From: Candidatus Zixiibacteriota bacterium
GTDB taxonomy: Bacteria; Zixibacteria; MSB-5A5; GN15; FEB-12
NCBI GenBank assembly: GCA_040756055.1
Contig: JBFLZR010000007.1
Span: 1-64,000 of the forward strand
DNA: 64,000 bases
Direction of reading: 5' to 3'
Translations under genes and position numbers: made by a program
Notes under the pieces: model-generated
Told to the model about the DNA's origin: nothing
Database searches by the model: none
Seen by the model: the letters and a program-made list of their open reading frames with translations, nothing else
Shown here: in pieces, positions 52,524 to 60,437 of the stretch
Position numbering within the stretch: position 1 is the stretch's first letter
Layout of the letters: the number at the start of each line of letters is the position of its first letter

Positions 52524-53669
52524 ATGTCCTCAAAATACTGGTATCTGTGCCTGACCGGACTTCTGGTTATCGCGGTCATCTGCGGCTGTTCCGGTAATGA
52601 GGAAAACCCGATCATCATCATAGATGAGGACACCGAAGGTGTGATTGGCCCGGAGGGCGGCACAATTCAGCTTGCCGGATTGGTTTCGCTGACAATACCT
52701 CCCGAAGCCCTTTCCGATACTATCCGATTCACCATCACCCCCTGCGCGTCACCGCCCTTGATAGCCGATGACATTCTCTTTGTTTCGACTTGCTACTCAA
52801 TTGAACCATCAGGGACTATCTTCAACTCACCAGCCGTGTTGACCATGTCTTACGGTGACTCCTATTTCGCTGGCGACATTGAAGAGGATTCGGTCAGGCT
52901 TTTCACCCACGACGGAACTTCATGGTCAATCCTGCCGACATCCATAAGCACCACTTATAATCAAGTGGCGGCGGCAATTACTCACCTGTCGGATTTCGTG
53001 GTCGCCGCGGACACCAGTACATTCGAGCCGCCACCGGCTGAAGGTGTTTTTGCCGAAATACTGCTCGGACGGTCAATATATCTCGAAGAGGGGGAAATCG
53101 AGCCGGAGCGAAATGATGTTATCATGGCCAGGTTCGACAGCGCCTACGCCCCTGACAGCCCAATAATTCCGCTTCGAGCGGATTCCGTATTATGCGGGGA
53201 ATATTGCCTGAGCTGGAACGAGGCGGGGTATTACGCCTACGGAAGTCCGGGAGACATGGATTTCCTCGAGTTGGGAGAAAAGTATCCTCTTCTGGTTTTC
53301 GGCAGTGAAAGCGTGCCGGCGCTGAGTGACTCAATAGCGTTTCCGATGAAAGAACAGTACGTGATCGATCCGACCAACGAAGATACGGTGTCCATCGATG
53401 GCTTCGAAATTTCCTGGACAAATCCCGGCAGCGGGTATGTTCGGCTGGTGATTGTCGGTGGCGAATCCGACTCACTGGTGATTGTGGAGGGTATCAACAA
53501 CAACGGCAATTATACTTTTTCTGCCGAGGAACTCTCCGGGCTCAACCCGGGAGATTACGAGCTGGTTTTGATACGCGAAAACACGAAGATGATCGCGGCC
53601 GAGGGTTATGATCCGCGGAGTGAGATTGTCGCGCGGATAACCAATGTCACCATGCTCCATATCGAGTAA
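52524..53669 (+). CDS. Lipoprotein with ZU5-like domain
   Basis: A 381-residue lipoprotein with lipobox VICGC. The first domain (about residues 38-165: GVIGPEGGTIQLAGLVSLTI, PPEALSDTIRFTITPC, DSVRLFTHDGTSWSILP) matches the ZU5-like domain common in large surface proteins. The C-terminal part has an Ig-like segment (FEISWTNPGSGYVRLVIVGG). A middle segment with SLLRADSVLCGEYCLSW-like cysteines is unassigned. It should be a surface or periplasmic binding protein. It has its own promoter and terminator. No sorting domain is present. Confidence 0.8.
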   Translation: MSSKYWYLCLTGLLVIAVICGCSGNEENPIIIIDEDTEGVIGPEGGTIQLAGLVSLTIPPEALSDTIRFTITPCASPPLIADDILFVSTCYSIEPSGTIFNSPAVLTMSYGDSYFAGDIEEDSVRLFTHDGTSWSILPTSISTTYNQVAAAITHLSDFVVAADTSTFEPPPAEGVFAEILLGRSIYLEEGEIEPERNDVIMARFDSAYAPDSPIIPLRADSVLCGEYCLSWNEAGYYAYGSPGDMDFLELGEKYPLLVFGSESVPALSDSIAFPMKEQYVIDPTNEDTVSIDGFEISWTNPGSGYVRLVIVGGESDSLVIVEGINNNGNYTFSAEELSGLNPGDYELVLIRENTKMIAAEGYDPRSEIVARITNVTMLHIE

Positions 53670-53697
53670 TCGAAACTGCCAACCCGATTATCCGAAC

Positions 53698-53719
53698 CCC
53701 GCCGATGCGGGTTTTTTTT
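53698..53719 (+). terminator. Terminator of the ZU5 lipoprotein gene
   Basis: CCCGC pairs with GCGGG around CGAT, followed by eight T residues. It lies 29 bp after the stop. Confidence 0.85.
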
Positions 53720-53783
53720 GCGAGTCGGACGCGAACCCCGAAAAAGAGTTTGAGATTCACCGGCCGTTGAGTTAGAATTCAGT

Positions 53784-54971
53784 ATGTGCCGCTCCATCAT
53801 AAACCCCCTGAAAACTCCGGCTCCTTTCTGGACTCAACCTGAATACTCAGCGTTTGAAAATGATGATATAGAAGCGTTTCACCGTTCCATTAGCGGATAC
53901 GAGCCGACCCCGCTGGTATCGCTTTCGTCGCTGGCGCGACACCTCGGAGTCCGGCGGTTGCTTGTCAAAGACGAATCACGGCGCTTCGAGTTGAAGGCAT
54001 TCAAAGCGATGGGAGCGTCGTATGCGATTTACCGCTACATCAAACAGGTGTGGGAAAAACAATTCGGCGTTCAGTTCGAACTGACCAATCTATGTAAGCC
54101 CGATCTTCTCGAGCCGCTGCACCTGATGCCGTTCTGCACGGCAACAGATGGAAACCATGGACGAGCAGTGGCCTGGTTCGCCCGGCTGCTGGGACAGAAA
54201 GCATATATCTATGTTCCCGCCGGAACGGTCAGGGCAAGGATGGACAATATCCGCAATGAGGGTGCCGTCGTGGTAGAGGTCGATGGTGACTATGATGCTG
54301 CTGTGGAACGGGTGGCCGAAGATGCCGAGCGCAACGGCTGGACAATCATATCGGATACCTCATATCCCGGATATACTCTTATTCCCGCTTTTATAATGGC
54401 CGGGTACACGACCATGTTTCGGGAGATAGACAACCAGCTTTCGGATTTGAGAGTCGATCCCCCGACACACATCATCATTCAGTCCGGAGTAGGCAGCTTC
54501 GCCGCTGCCGCGGCATGGTATTATCACCGTTACCATTCGGAAAAACCACCTGCTTTGATTTCAGTCGAGCCGACCGAAGCGGACTGCCTTTTGGAGTCGG
54601 TTTGCAGTGGCGATGTTACCTCCAGCAAGGGAAGCCAACAGACGATCATGGCCGGCCTGAATTGCGCGACGCCGTCTCTGATAGCCTGGCCCCTGATTCG
54701 CGACAGGTTCAGCCTGTTTATTTCCATTCCCGATAATTATGCCAAACGGGCGATGCGGAGTTTTTTCTATCCCGATAACGAGGATCCTCGGATAATCTCC
54801 GGTGAATCGGGTGCGGCGGGGCTTGCCGGTCTGATAGCCCTTCAAAGCTCTCAGCCGCTGGCTCAAGCGAAAAGGGCCGTAGACCTCGGCCCGAATTCCA
54901 CAGTTCTACTGTTTAATACCGAAGGGGATACGGACCCGGAACATTTCCGGGAAGTCACTTCGAAAAGCTGA
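53784..54971 (+). CDS. dpaL: Diaminopropionate ammonia-lyase
   Basis: A 395-residue PLP enzyme of the tryptophan-synthase-beta fold that cleaves 2,3-diaminopropionate to pyruvate and ammonia. The family signature is clear: PTPLVSLSSLARHLGVRRLL followed by VKDESRRFELKAFKAMG, where the Lys of AFKAMG is the PLP-binding residue. CTATDGNHGRAVAW is the phosphate/substrate loop, and IIQSGVGSFAAAAAWYY and SGESGAAGLAGL are also typical. It is cytoplasmic and about the normal length (around 400). It has no evident operon partner and a weak ribosome site. Confidence 0.94.
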   Translation: MCRSIINPLKTPAPFWTQPEYSAFENDDIEAFHRSISGYEPTPLVSLSSLARHLGVRRLLVKDESRRFELKAFKAMGASYAIYRYIKQVWEKQFGVQFELTNLCKPDLLEPLHLMPFCTATDGNHGRAVAWFARLLGQKAYIYVPAGTVRARMDNIRNEGAVVVEVDGDYDAAVERVAEDAERNGWTIISDTSYPGYTLIPAFIMAGYTTMFREIDNQLSDLRVDPPTHIIIQSGVGSFAAAAAWYYHRYHSEKPPALISVEPTEADCLLESVCSGDVTSSKGSQQTIMAGLNCATPSLIAWPLIRDRFSLFISIPDNYAKRAMRSFFYPDNEDPRIISGESGAAGLAGLIALQSSQPLAQAKRAVDLGPNSTVLLFNTEGDTDPEHFREVTSKS

Positions 54972-55126
54972 TTCGCCGGTTGTGACCTTGGAATCCTCGG
55001 TTATGAAACACCGCATATCCGGGCGGTGCGGGGTAGAGGCTGAAATTCAAGCTCTCCCTGGCGGTTTTTGTTGTCTGTTTTGTTGTTGTTGATGTTGGTT
55101 CGGTTTCTTATTATATACGGTCCAAC

Positions 55127-55152
55127 TGAAACCGGTAGAATGGATTATCGTA
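55127..55152 (+). promoter_or_regulatory. ECF (SigW-like) promoter of the sigma gene
   Basis: TGAAAC (55127-55132), exactly 16 bp, CGTA (55149-55152), the known SigW-type ECF promoter consensus. It lies 20 bp before the sigma factor start, implying autoregulation. The same arrangement recurs at 57951-57976. Confidence 0.78.
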
Positions 55153-55171
55153 GTAATATTAGAAAAGGACA

Positions 55172-55741
55172 GTGTTGCTGGACAACGAGGCACAAATTAT
55201 AGCAGAGGCTCTGAAGGGAAGTCAGAAAGCTTACGAGAGCCTAACGGACCGACATCGGCAGGCCATATTCCACATAATCCTGAAGATAGTCGGCAACAGC
55301 GATACGGCTCATGACCTTGTTCAGGAGACGTTTATGAAGGCCTTTTCGTCACTGGCCAGCTACCGGTCGGAATACAGGTTTTCCACCTGGCTATACAAAA
55401 TCGCCGCCAACTGTTCTATTGACTACCTGCGCAAAAAGCGGATCAATGCGTTGTCGCTCGATCAGGAGATTGAGACCAAAGATGGTACGGTGGGAATCGA
55501 GGTCCCCGATTATTCATTCAACCCCGAGCGGGAACTCGAGCGCAAACAGCAGCGATTCAGCATCGAAGAGGCCATAGACTCGCTTCCCGACAAGTACCGT
55601 GAGGTCATTGTATATCGCCACAAGGACGATAAATCATACGAAGAAATAGCCGATTTACTCAATATACCGGTGGGCACGGTTAAGGCCCGTATTTTCCGGG
55701 CCCGTGAACTGCTGAAAAAACGTCTGAAATCGGTCATGTAA
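55172..55741 (+). CDS. ECF-type RNA polymerase sigma factor
   Basis: A 189-residue sigma-70 family protein of the ECF type. Region 2 has AHDLVQETFMKAFSSLASYR and YRFSTWLYKIAANCSIDYLR, contacting core polymerase and the -10. Region 4 has LPDKYREVIVYRHKDDKSYE and IADLLNIPVGTVKARIFRAR, recognising the -35. Regions 1 and 3 are absent. The start is GTG 55172 or TTG 55175; AAAAGGA upstream fits the TTG slightly better. It leads a likely operon with the DUF4097 protein and the bactofilin-like membrane protein. No zinc anti-sigma gene follows, so control probably works differently. Confidence 0.95.
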   Translation: MLLDNEAQIIAEALKGSQKAYESLTDRHRQAIFHIILKIVGNSDTAHDLVQETFMKAFSSLASYRSEYRFSTWLYKIAANCSIDYLRKKRINALSLDQEIETKDGTVGIEVPDYSFNPERELERKQQRFSIEEAIDSLPDKYREVIVYRHKDDKSYEEIADLLNIPVGTVKARIFRARELLKKRLKSVM

Positions 55742-55767
55742 CTTTCGACCAGCGGGGAATTTTGTCT

Positions 55768-56682
55768 ATGTCCGACACAAAACCCGGAATTTTTCTGTTT
55801 GCCATCATGACTCTCTTGATAGCAGCGTCGGCCGTGGCCGACGAATATACTTTTGACTACCAAAAGATTCTGGATATTACCGCGCCGGCTGAAGTGAGCC
55901 TCTATGTCGTTAAGGGCAATGTAACCGTCAAGGGCGGCGATCAGAATAAAGTCGTGATCGAGGCCATTAAAACAATCGCGGGTTCCAGCAGGGAAGAGGC
56001 GGAGGAAGTGGCCGGCCATGTGGAGATCAAGGTCAGACAGGAAGGTTCCGCGATTAACGTCGAAACCAACTATCTCAAGATGGTCAATCGAAGCGGTTCT
56101 TTTTGGAGTAAGATCTTCGGAGCCGGTGGTTCGGATTCCTATGGTTCGGTGGATTTCACGATTACCGTGCCGACGCGCACCTCGGTGTCGATCATGTGCC
56201 TTGATGGTCAGGTTAATTTGTCTTCGCTGGAGGGACAAATTCTGGTGGAGAACCGCTCCGGTTCGAGCCGCGGCGAATATCTTTTCGGCCCGGTGACGCT
56301 GATTCAAGAAACAGGCGATATCGAACTCAACTGGGTTGAGGGCGATATAAAGATAAAGTCGACATCCAGCATGATATCGATTATCCAGGTTAGGGGCGCC
56401 ATTGACCTGACGACATCGGCAGGCAAGGTCAACATTCAGACGGAGCTCGACAGCCCCAACGATTTCTATGTCGAGACAACCAGCGGCTCAATCGTGTTCT
56501 CGGTGCCGACGTCGTCTTCGGGAATGCTGGATATCGCGACCGAGTCCGGCGAGATCAGAACCGAGGTTCCGATAACGGTAAAATCGGTTTCGCGCAAACG
56601 ACTGGTTGGAGAATTCGGCTCGGGTGGCCCGACAGTGTCGCTGTCGTCGGTTACCGGCGATGTCGACGTAGTGTTATATTAG
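55768..56682 (+). CDS. Exported DUF4097-like (adhesin/toastrack) protein
   Basis: A 304-residue exported protein with a signal peptide (about 1-24). The mature part is a beta-ladder of short repeats: VSLYVVKGNVTVKGGDQNKV, VDFTITVPTRTSVSIMCLDG, IELNWVEGDIKIKSTSSMIS, GAIDLTTSAGKVNIQTELDS, and FYVETTSGSIVFSVPTSSSG. This is the DUF4097/toastrack pattern found in envelope-stress and adhesin-like proteins. The ATG at 55768 has GGGGAA at proper spacing; an in-frame TTG at 55762 is less likely. It starts 26 bp after the sigma gene and may sense or answer envelope damage. Confidence 0.85.
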   Translation: MSDTKPGIFLFAIMTLLIAASAVADEYTFDYQKILDITAPAEVSLYVVKGNVTVKGGDQNKVVIEAIKTIAGSSREEAEEVAGHVEIKVRQEGSAINVETNYLKMVNRSGSFWSKIFGAGGSDSYGSVDFTITVPTRTSVSIMCLDGQVNLSSLEGQILVENRSGSSRGEYLFGPVTLIQETGDIELNWVEGDIKIKSTSSMISIIQVRGAIDLTTSAGKVNIQTELDSPNDFYVETTSGSIVFSVPTSSSGMLDIATESGEIRTEVPITVKSVSRKRLVGEFGSGGPTVSLSSVTGDVDVVLY

Positions 56683-56718
56683 TTTTATCGCCTGAAACTG
56701 TTTACATGGGATGTAAGC

Positions 56719-57960
56719 GTGGGCATGGTAGAATTGCTCAAAAAATATCTTATCCTTTCCGCCGCCTTTCTGGTCTGTCTGGCAGGCGATATCGCGGCCC
56801 AAGATGAGCCGGCATATGGCGATTATGCTCCGGCCGATACCGTTTTCGAAAAAATCAGTCTTGGTACCGATGGTGTCACCGCGCTTGACACCGCGGGACG
56901 ATTCTGGTACTACGATTTCACATTCGAGACATTCATCGTCGGCGACCCGGACGAGGGACCGATTGAGGACGGGGGATATGAAAAACCCGGATTCGGCGTG
57001 GATATTCCCCCCGTCGAAGAGCGATGCACTGAAGAACGTGTCATTAAGCCTTTCGTTAAATCAGCCCTTATCGGATTAGATGAGTACGTCGATGGCGACA
57101 TTGTCGCCTATGGCCGCGTTACGATCAAAGGTTGGGTGAAGGGTAATGTCAGGTCAATTGACAAGCGGGTGCTGGTCACCGAAACCGGCCGCGTGGATGG
57201 CGATATCCAGGCTCCCGAGATTGTGGTCAAGGAAGGCGGCATTGTTCTGGGCGAGCAGATTATGAGCGAAACGCCCCTGCAGGGACTCGAAGGCATTATC
57301 GACAGGTATTCATATGATGGCATGATCGTTGTCCTGAGCTTTACCGCTGTATTTCTGTTCTTCGGATTTCTGGTGACCACCCTGATGCCGAAACAGATGC
57401 AGAACTTCAACGAGTGTTTGATTCGCGACAAAATCAAATGTTACCTGCTGGGATTCTTTTTCGTGCTCATGATGCCGGTCATCATCCTGTTAATGGCGCT
57501 CACAATTGTGGCTGCTGTGCTCATACCGCTTCTCCCGCTTGTTTATTTTTTCGCCATCGTACTGGGCGTGATATCCTTCGGTAACTTCATCGGCGGGCTG
57601 ATCACTATCCGCTTCCTCCAAAGCCGGCGCAGTCTTTTGCTTCAGTCATCGCTCGGTATCGTGGCGCTCATGCTGTTGTGGTTAGTCACGGCGATTCTTC
57701 TTGGATCCAGTCAGCCGGTATCGGAAGGTTTCGGAATATTCCTGCTGGTTGTTTCCATATGCGTCAGCTCCTATCCTCTGTTTACCGGGGTGGGAGCCGC
57801 GGTTTTGACCCGGTTCGGTTTCAAACAATACGTCAGCTGGAAACTGCAAAAGCAGAGAACTCCCGGCGGGCCCGCTCCAACACCGGCGCCGCCGCCGATC
57901 CCCAAAGCACCGCCGGAACCGTCACCCAGATCGTTCCCAAATGACTCCGATGAAACTTAA
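56719..57960 (+). CDS. Membrane protein with bactofilin-like periplasmic domain
   Basis: A 413-residue protein. A signal-like helix (LILSAAFLVCLAGDIAAQ) is followed by an exported region holding a bactofilin-like beta-helix (about 112-185: VDGDIVAYGRVTIKGWVKG, VLVTETGRVDGDIQAPEIVV). Four to six transmembrane helices come next (MIVVLSFTAVFLFFGFLVTT, CYLLGFFFVLMMPVIILLMA, LLPLVYFFAIVLGVISFGNF, LGIVALMLLWLVTAILLG), and the end is a Pro-rich cytoplasmic tail. This polymer-forming-domain plus membrane-bundle layout recurs in many phyla. It begins at GTG 56719, 36 bp after the DUF4097 gene. It could act as a membrane partner of the sigma system. Confidence 0.78.
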   Translation: MGMVELLKKYLILSAAFLVCLAGDIAAQDEPAYGDYAPADTVFEKISLGTDGVTALDTAGRFWYYDFTFETFIVGDPDEGPIEDGGYEKPGFGVDIPPVEERCTEERVIKPFVKSALIGLDEYVDGDIVAYGRVTIKGWVKGNVRSIDKRVLVTETGRVDGDIQAPEIVVKEGGIVLGEQIMSETPLQGLEGIIDRYSYDGMIVVLSFTAVFLFFGFLVTTLMPKQMQNFNECLIRDKIKCYLLGFFFVLMMPVIILLMALTIVAAVLIPLLPLVYFFAIVLGVISFGNFIGGLITIRFLQSRRSLLLQSSLGIVALMLLWLVTAILLGSSQPVSEGFGIFLLVVSICVSSYPLFTGVGAAVLTRFGFKQYVSWKLQKQRTPGGPAPTPAPPPIPKAPPEPSPRSFPNDSDET

Positions 57961-57976
57961 TCACGGGTCTCTCGTA
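57951..57976 (+). promoter_or_regulatory. ECF (SigW-like) promoter of the toastrack gene
   Basis: TGAAAC (57951-57956), exactly 16 bp, CGTA (57973-57976). The -35 lies across the last codons of the preceding gene. The start codon of the target gene is 54 bp downstream. Confidence 0.78.
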
Positions 57977-58029
57977 ACTTAAACTAAGAGACAGTACACA
58001 AACTTTAGCATTCACGAGCGGAGTGGGTT

Positions 58030-58887
58030 ATGAAAACTTCAAGGTATCTGATATTGGCGTTGGTCCTGTTGCTGGCGCTGGGTAGCGCGACGACATTCGC
58101 CAGAACGGACAACGAAACCAAAACAATCCAGGTAGACAAGGCCGATCAGATTTCTATCAACTGCGAACTGGGCGCGGGTGAATTCACTATTCGTCCGAAG
58201 GACATGAAAGAAGCGGCCATTGTGGATATTACCTACGATTCGCGCTATGTCGACTATGTCGTCGATTACAGCGAAAAAGGCGGACGGGGCTTCCTCGATA
58301 TGGAAAGCGACCATCGCCGCAGCAGCCACGTCGACACCGAAGACAATATCTGGGATATAACGCTTTCGACGAAATATCCGCTTTTACTCGAGATGGATTT
58401 CGGCGCCTGCGACGCCGACTTCGATCTCGGCGGTTTGCCGATAAGAGAACTTGCTATCGATATCGGCGCGGCTTCCGGGACGATCGACTTCTCGTCTCCC
58501 AATCCGGAGAGACTCAATGAGATCGATATCGACGCCGGCGCTACTTCGCTCGAGCTTCGTAATTTTGGCAACGCCAACTTTGAGTACCTGAATTTCGAAG
58601 GCGGAGTGGGCTCGTTCGAACTCGACCTGCGCGGCCAGTACAAAGGTGAGTCGACCGTCAGCGTTGAAGTCGGCCTTGGCTCGGTGGAAATAGTCATGCC
58701 CGAGGGGGTAGCGTTTCGAATCGAGACCGATGGCGATCATTTCCTGTCCTCTATCGATTTCCACAACTCGCGATCGAACGAAGTCGATGATAATGTATAC
58801 GAATCCGATGATTTCGAGGACGCCGACACGAGGATAATTCTGGAACTGTCGGCGGGGCTCGGGTCAATCGACGTTTACTGGAAATAG
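58030..58887 (+). CDS. Exported toastrack-like (LiaF/DUF2154-type) protein
   Basis: A 285-residue exported protein with a signal peptide (about 1-25). The mature part is a repeated beta ladder with alternating GxGxxE/xLxxG positions: ISINCELGAGEFTIRPKDMK, LLLEMDFGACDADFDLGGLP, IRELAIDIGAASGTIDFSSP, EIDIDAGATSLELRNFGNAN, YLNFEGGVGSFELDLRGQY, VSVEVGLGSVEIVMPEGVAF and LELSAGLGSIDVYWK. This resembles the LiaF C-terminal/toastrack domain linked to envelope stress. It is preceded by an ECF promoter matching that of the sigma gene, so it is a predicted regulon member. Confidence 0.82.
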   Translation: MKTSRYLILALVLLLALGSATTFARTDNETKTIQVDKADQISINCELGAGEFTIRPKDMKEAAIVDITYDSRYVDYVVDYSEKGGRGFLDMESDHRRSSHVDTEDNIWDITLSTKYPLLLEMDFGACDADFDLGGLPIRELAIDIGAASGTIDFSSPNPERLNEIDIDAGATSLELRNFGNANFEYLNFEGGVGSFELDLRGQYKGESTVSVEVGLGSVEIVMPEGVAFRIETDGDHFLSSIDFHNSRSNEVDDNVYESDDFEDADTRIILELSAGLGSIDVYWK

Positions 58888-58938
58888 ATTTCTCTGATGG
58901 CCCGCGCTGCTGTCGCGCGGACCCGTCTCTTTCGAGTT

Positions 58939-58994
58939 AAAACGCTTGCCGGTGATTAGGACCTGTACTTATAATCATCGGTAAGCGTTTTTTT
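58939..58994 (+). terminator. Long-stem terminator of the toastrack gene
   Basis: AAAACGCTTGCCGGTGATTA (58939-58958) pairs, with a few mismatches, with TAATCATCGGTAAGCGTTTT (58972-58991), followed by more T residues. Confidence 0.88.
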
Positions 58995-59063
58995 ATTTAC
59001 TTTTGAACCAATGACCGGTATTACTGTTTAAGATTTGCAAAAGCATAATTGACAGGAGCTTAG

Positions 59064-60437
59064 ATGCTGAAAAAAGCTGTTTTATTTCTATTGTTGGTCT
59101 CTACTTCAACCCTCGCAGGACCTTTGGAGAGCGTCCAGGACAGAATATTCTTCGCAAAAGACAAAGTCATGCCTGCCCTGGTACATATTCAACCGGTAAT
59201 CAAAAACTATAACACCGGAGAATTGGAAAAACAGGCGGTCATAGGTTCGGGAGTGATATTCCACCCGGATGGTTATGTTGTCACCAACTATCACGTCGCC
59301 GGTAAATCCGAACGCATCCTGTGCACCCTCTCCGACAGAGAAATTGTTCCGGCCGAGTTTATCGGCGGCGACCCGTTGACCGATATCGCCGTCATCAAAC
59401 TCAATCTCGAGAAGTACCACGGCACCATAAACGTAGCCGAATTCGGCGACTCGGACTCTATCAGTGTCGGCCAGTATGTCATGGCGATGGGGTCGCCATT
59501 GTCGCTTTCACGATCCGTATCGGTCGGCGTTATCTCGACCAAGGATCGCTATTTCAGCGCCGATGTTCGTCTGCCCACCGGCGAACGCACCGGTCAGTAC
59601 AACCTGTGGATTCAAACCGATGCCGCTATCAACCCCGGCAACTCGGGCGGACCGCTGGTCGACTTGAACGGTAAAGTCATCGGCATCAACTCGCGCGCCA
59701 CCATGTTTGCCAACAACATCGGCTTCGCCATCCCGATCAATATCGTCAAGAGCGTAACCAACGATATTCTTTCCAAGGGCCGGGTGGTGCGAAGCTGGAT
59801 CGGGCTGCATTGCCAGGCGCTGCAGGAGCTTGAAGACTATTTCGGCACCAATCGCAATGTCGGTGTTCTGGTTTCATCGATCGATCCCGGCTCTCCCGCG
59901 GAAAAAAGCTTCTTGAAAGCCGGCGATGTTATACTCCAGGTCGATAGCCAGGCGGTTTCGGCGCGTTTTGTCGAGGAACTCCCCGCCTTTTACAGCCTTA
60001 TCGCTCAAAGAGAGCCCGGGACCGAAATCACCCTGAAGGTTCTCCGCGATGAACAGGAGTATAGTTTCAAGGTGACCACCAAACAACTCGGCGATCTTCA
60101 GGGCGAGGATTTCGAGTGCCCCGGATGGGGATTCACGGTCAAAGCCATCACCAAACAGATGCAGATCGATAACCAGCTCGATGACACTCTCGGCGTGATG
60201 GTTACCGGCGTCAAAACGGTCAGTACTGCCGATGAAGCCGGCTTGCGAAGAGGCGATGTCATCGAAAAAGTCGACAAGAACGAAATCAGCAACCTTGCCG
60301 ATTTCATCAGCATATATAACGATCTAACCAATCTCCAGGTCGACAAAGTCCTCCTGACGGTAAAACGGGGAGGCGCGACCAGATTCGTGCTCATCAAGGT
60401 TGATTACAAAAGCGGAGTGCTCGGCAATGAACAATAG
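59064..60437 (+). CDS. HtrA/DegP-like periplasmic serine protease
   Basis: A 457-residue S1C protease with a signal peptide (about 1-19). The triad is intact: His77 in VVTNYHVAG, Asp107 in GGDPLTDIAVIKL and Ser194 in NPGNSGGPLVDLNG. Two PDZ domains follow (about 250-345, beginning SWIGLHCQALQEL; and about 355-450, with LGVMVTGVKTVSTADEAGLR). HtrA proteases degrade or refold damaged envelope proteins. ACAGGAGC precedes the ATG. It overlaps by 11 bp a paralogue lacking the triad, so the two are probably made together and may form a mixed complex. Confidence 0.95.
   Translation: MLKKAVLFLLLVSTSTLAGPLESVQDRIFFAKDKVMPALVHIQPVIKNYNTGELEKQAVIGSGVIFHPDGYVVTNYHVAGKSERILCTLSDREIVPAEFIGGDPLTDIAVIKLNLEKYHGTINVAEFGDSDSISVGQYVMAMGSPLSLSRSVSVGVISTKDRYFSADVRLPTGERTGQYNLWIQTDAAINPGNSGGPLVDLNGKVIGINSRATMFANNIGFAIPINIVKSVTNDILSKGRVVRSWIGLHCQALQELEDYFGTNRNVGVLVSSIDPGSPAEKSFLKAGDVILQVDSQAVSARFVEELPAFYSLIAQREPGTEITLKVLRDEQEYSFKVTTKQLGDLQGEDFECPGWGFTVKAITKQMQIDNQLDDTLGVMVTGVKTVSTADEAGLRRGDVIEKVDKNEISNLADFISIYNDLTNLQVDKVLLTVKRGGATRFVLIKVDYKSGVLGNEQ

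Noticed and set aside
56691-56724. A further TGAAAC near 56694 as a third sigma-regulon promoter before the bactofilin-like gene.
   Set aside because: The nearest CGT-containing -10 lies 19 bp away and overlaps the start codon, so the spacing is wrong.
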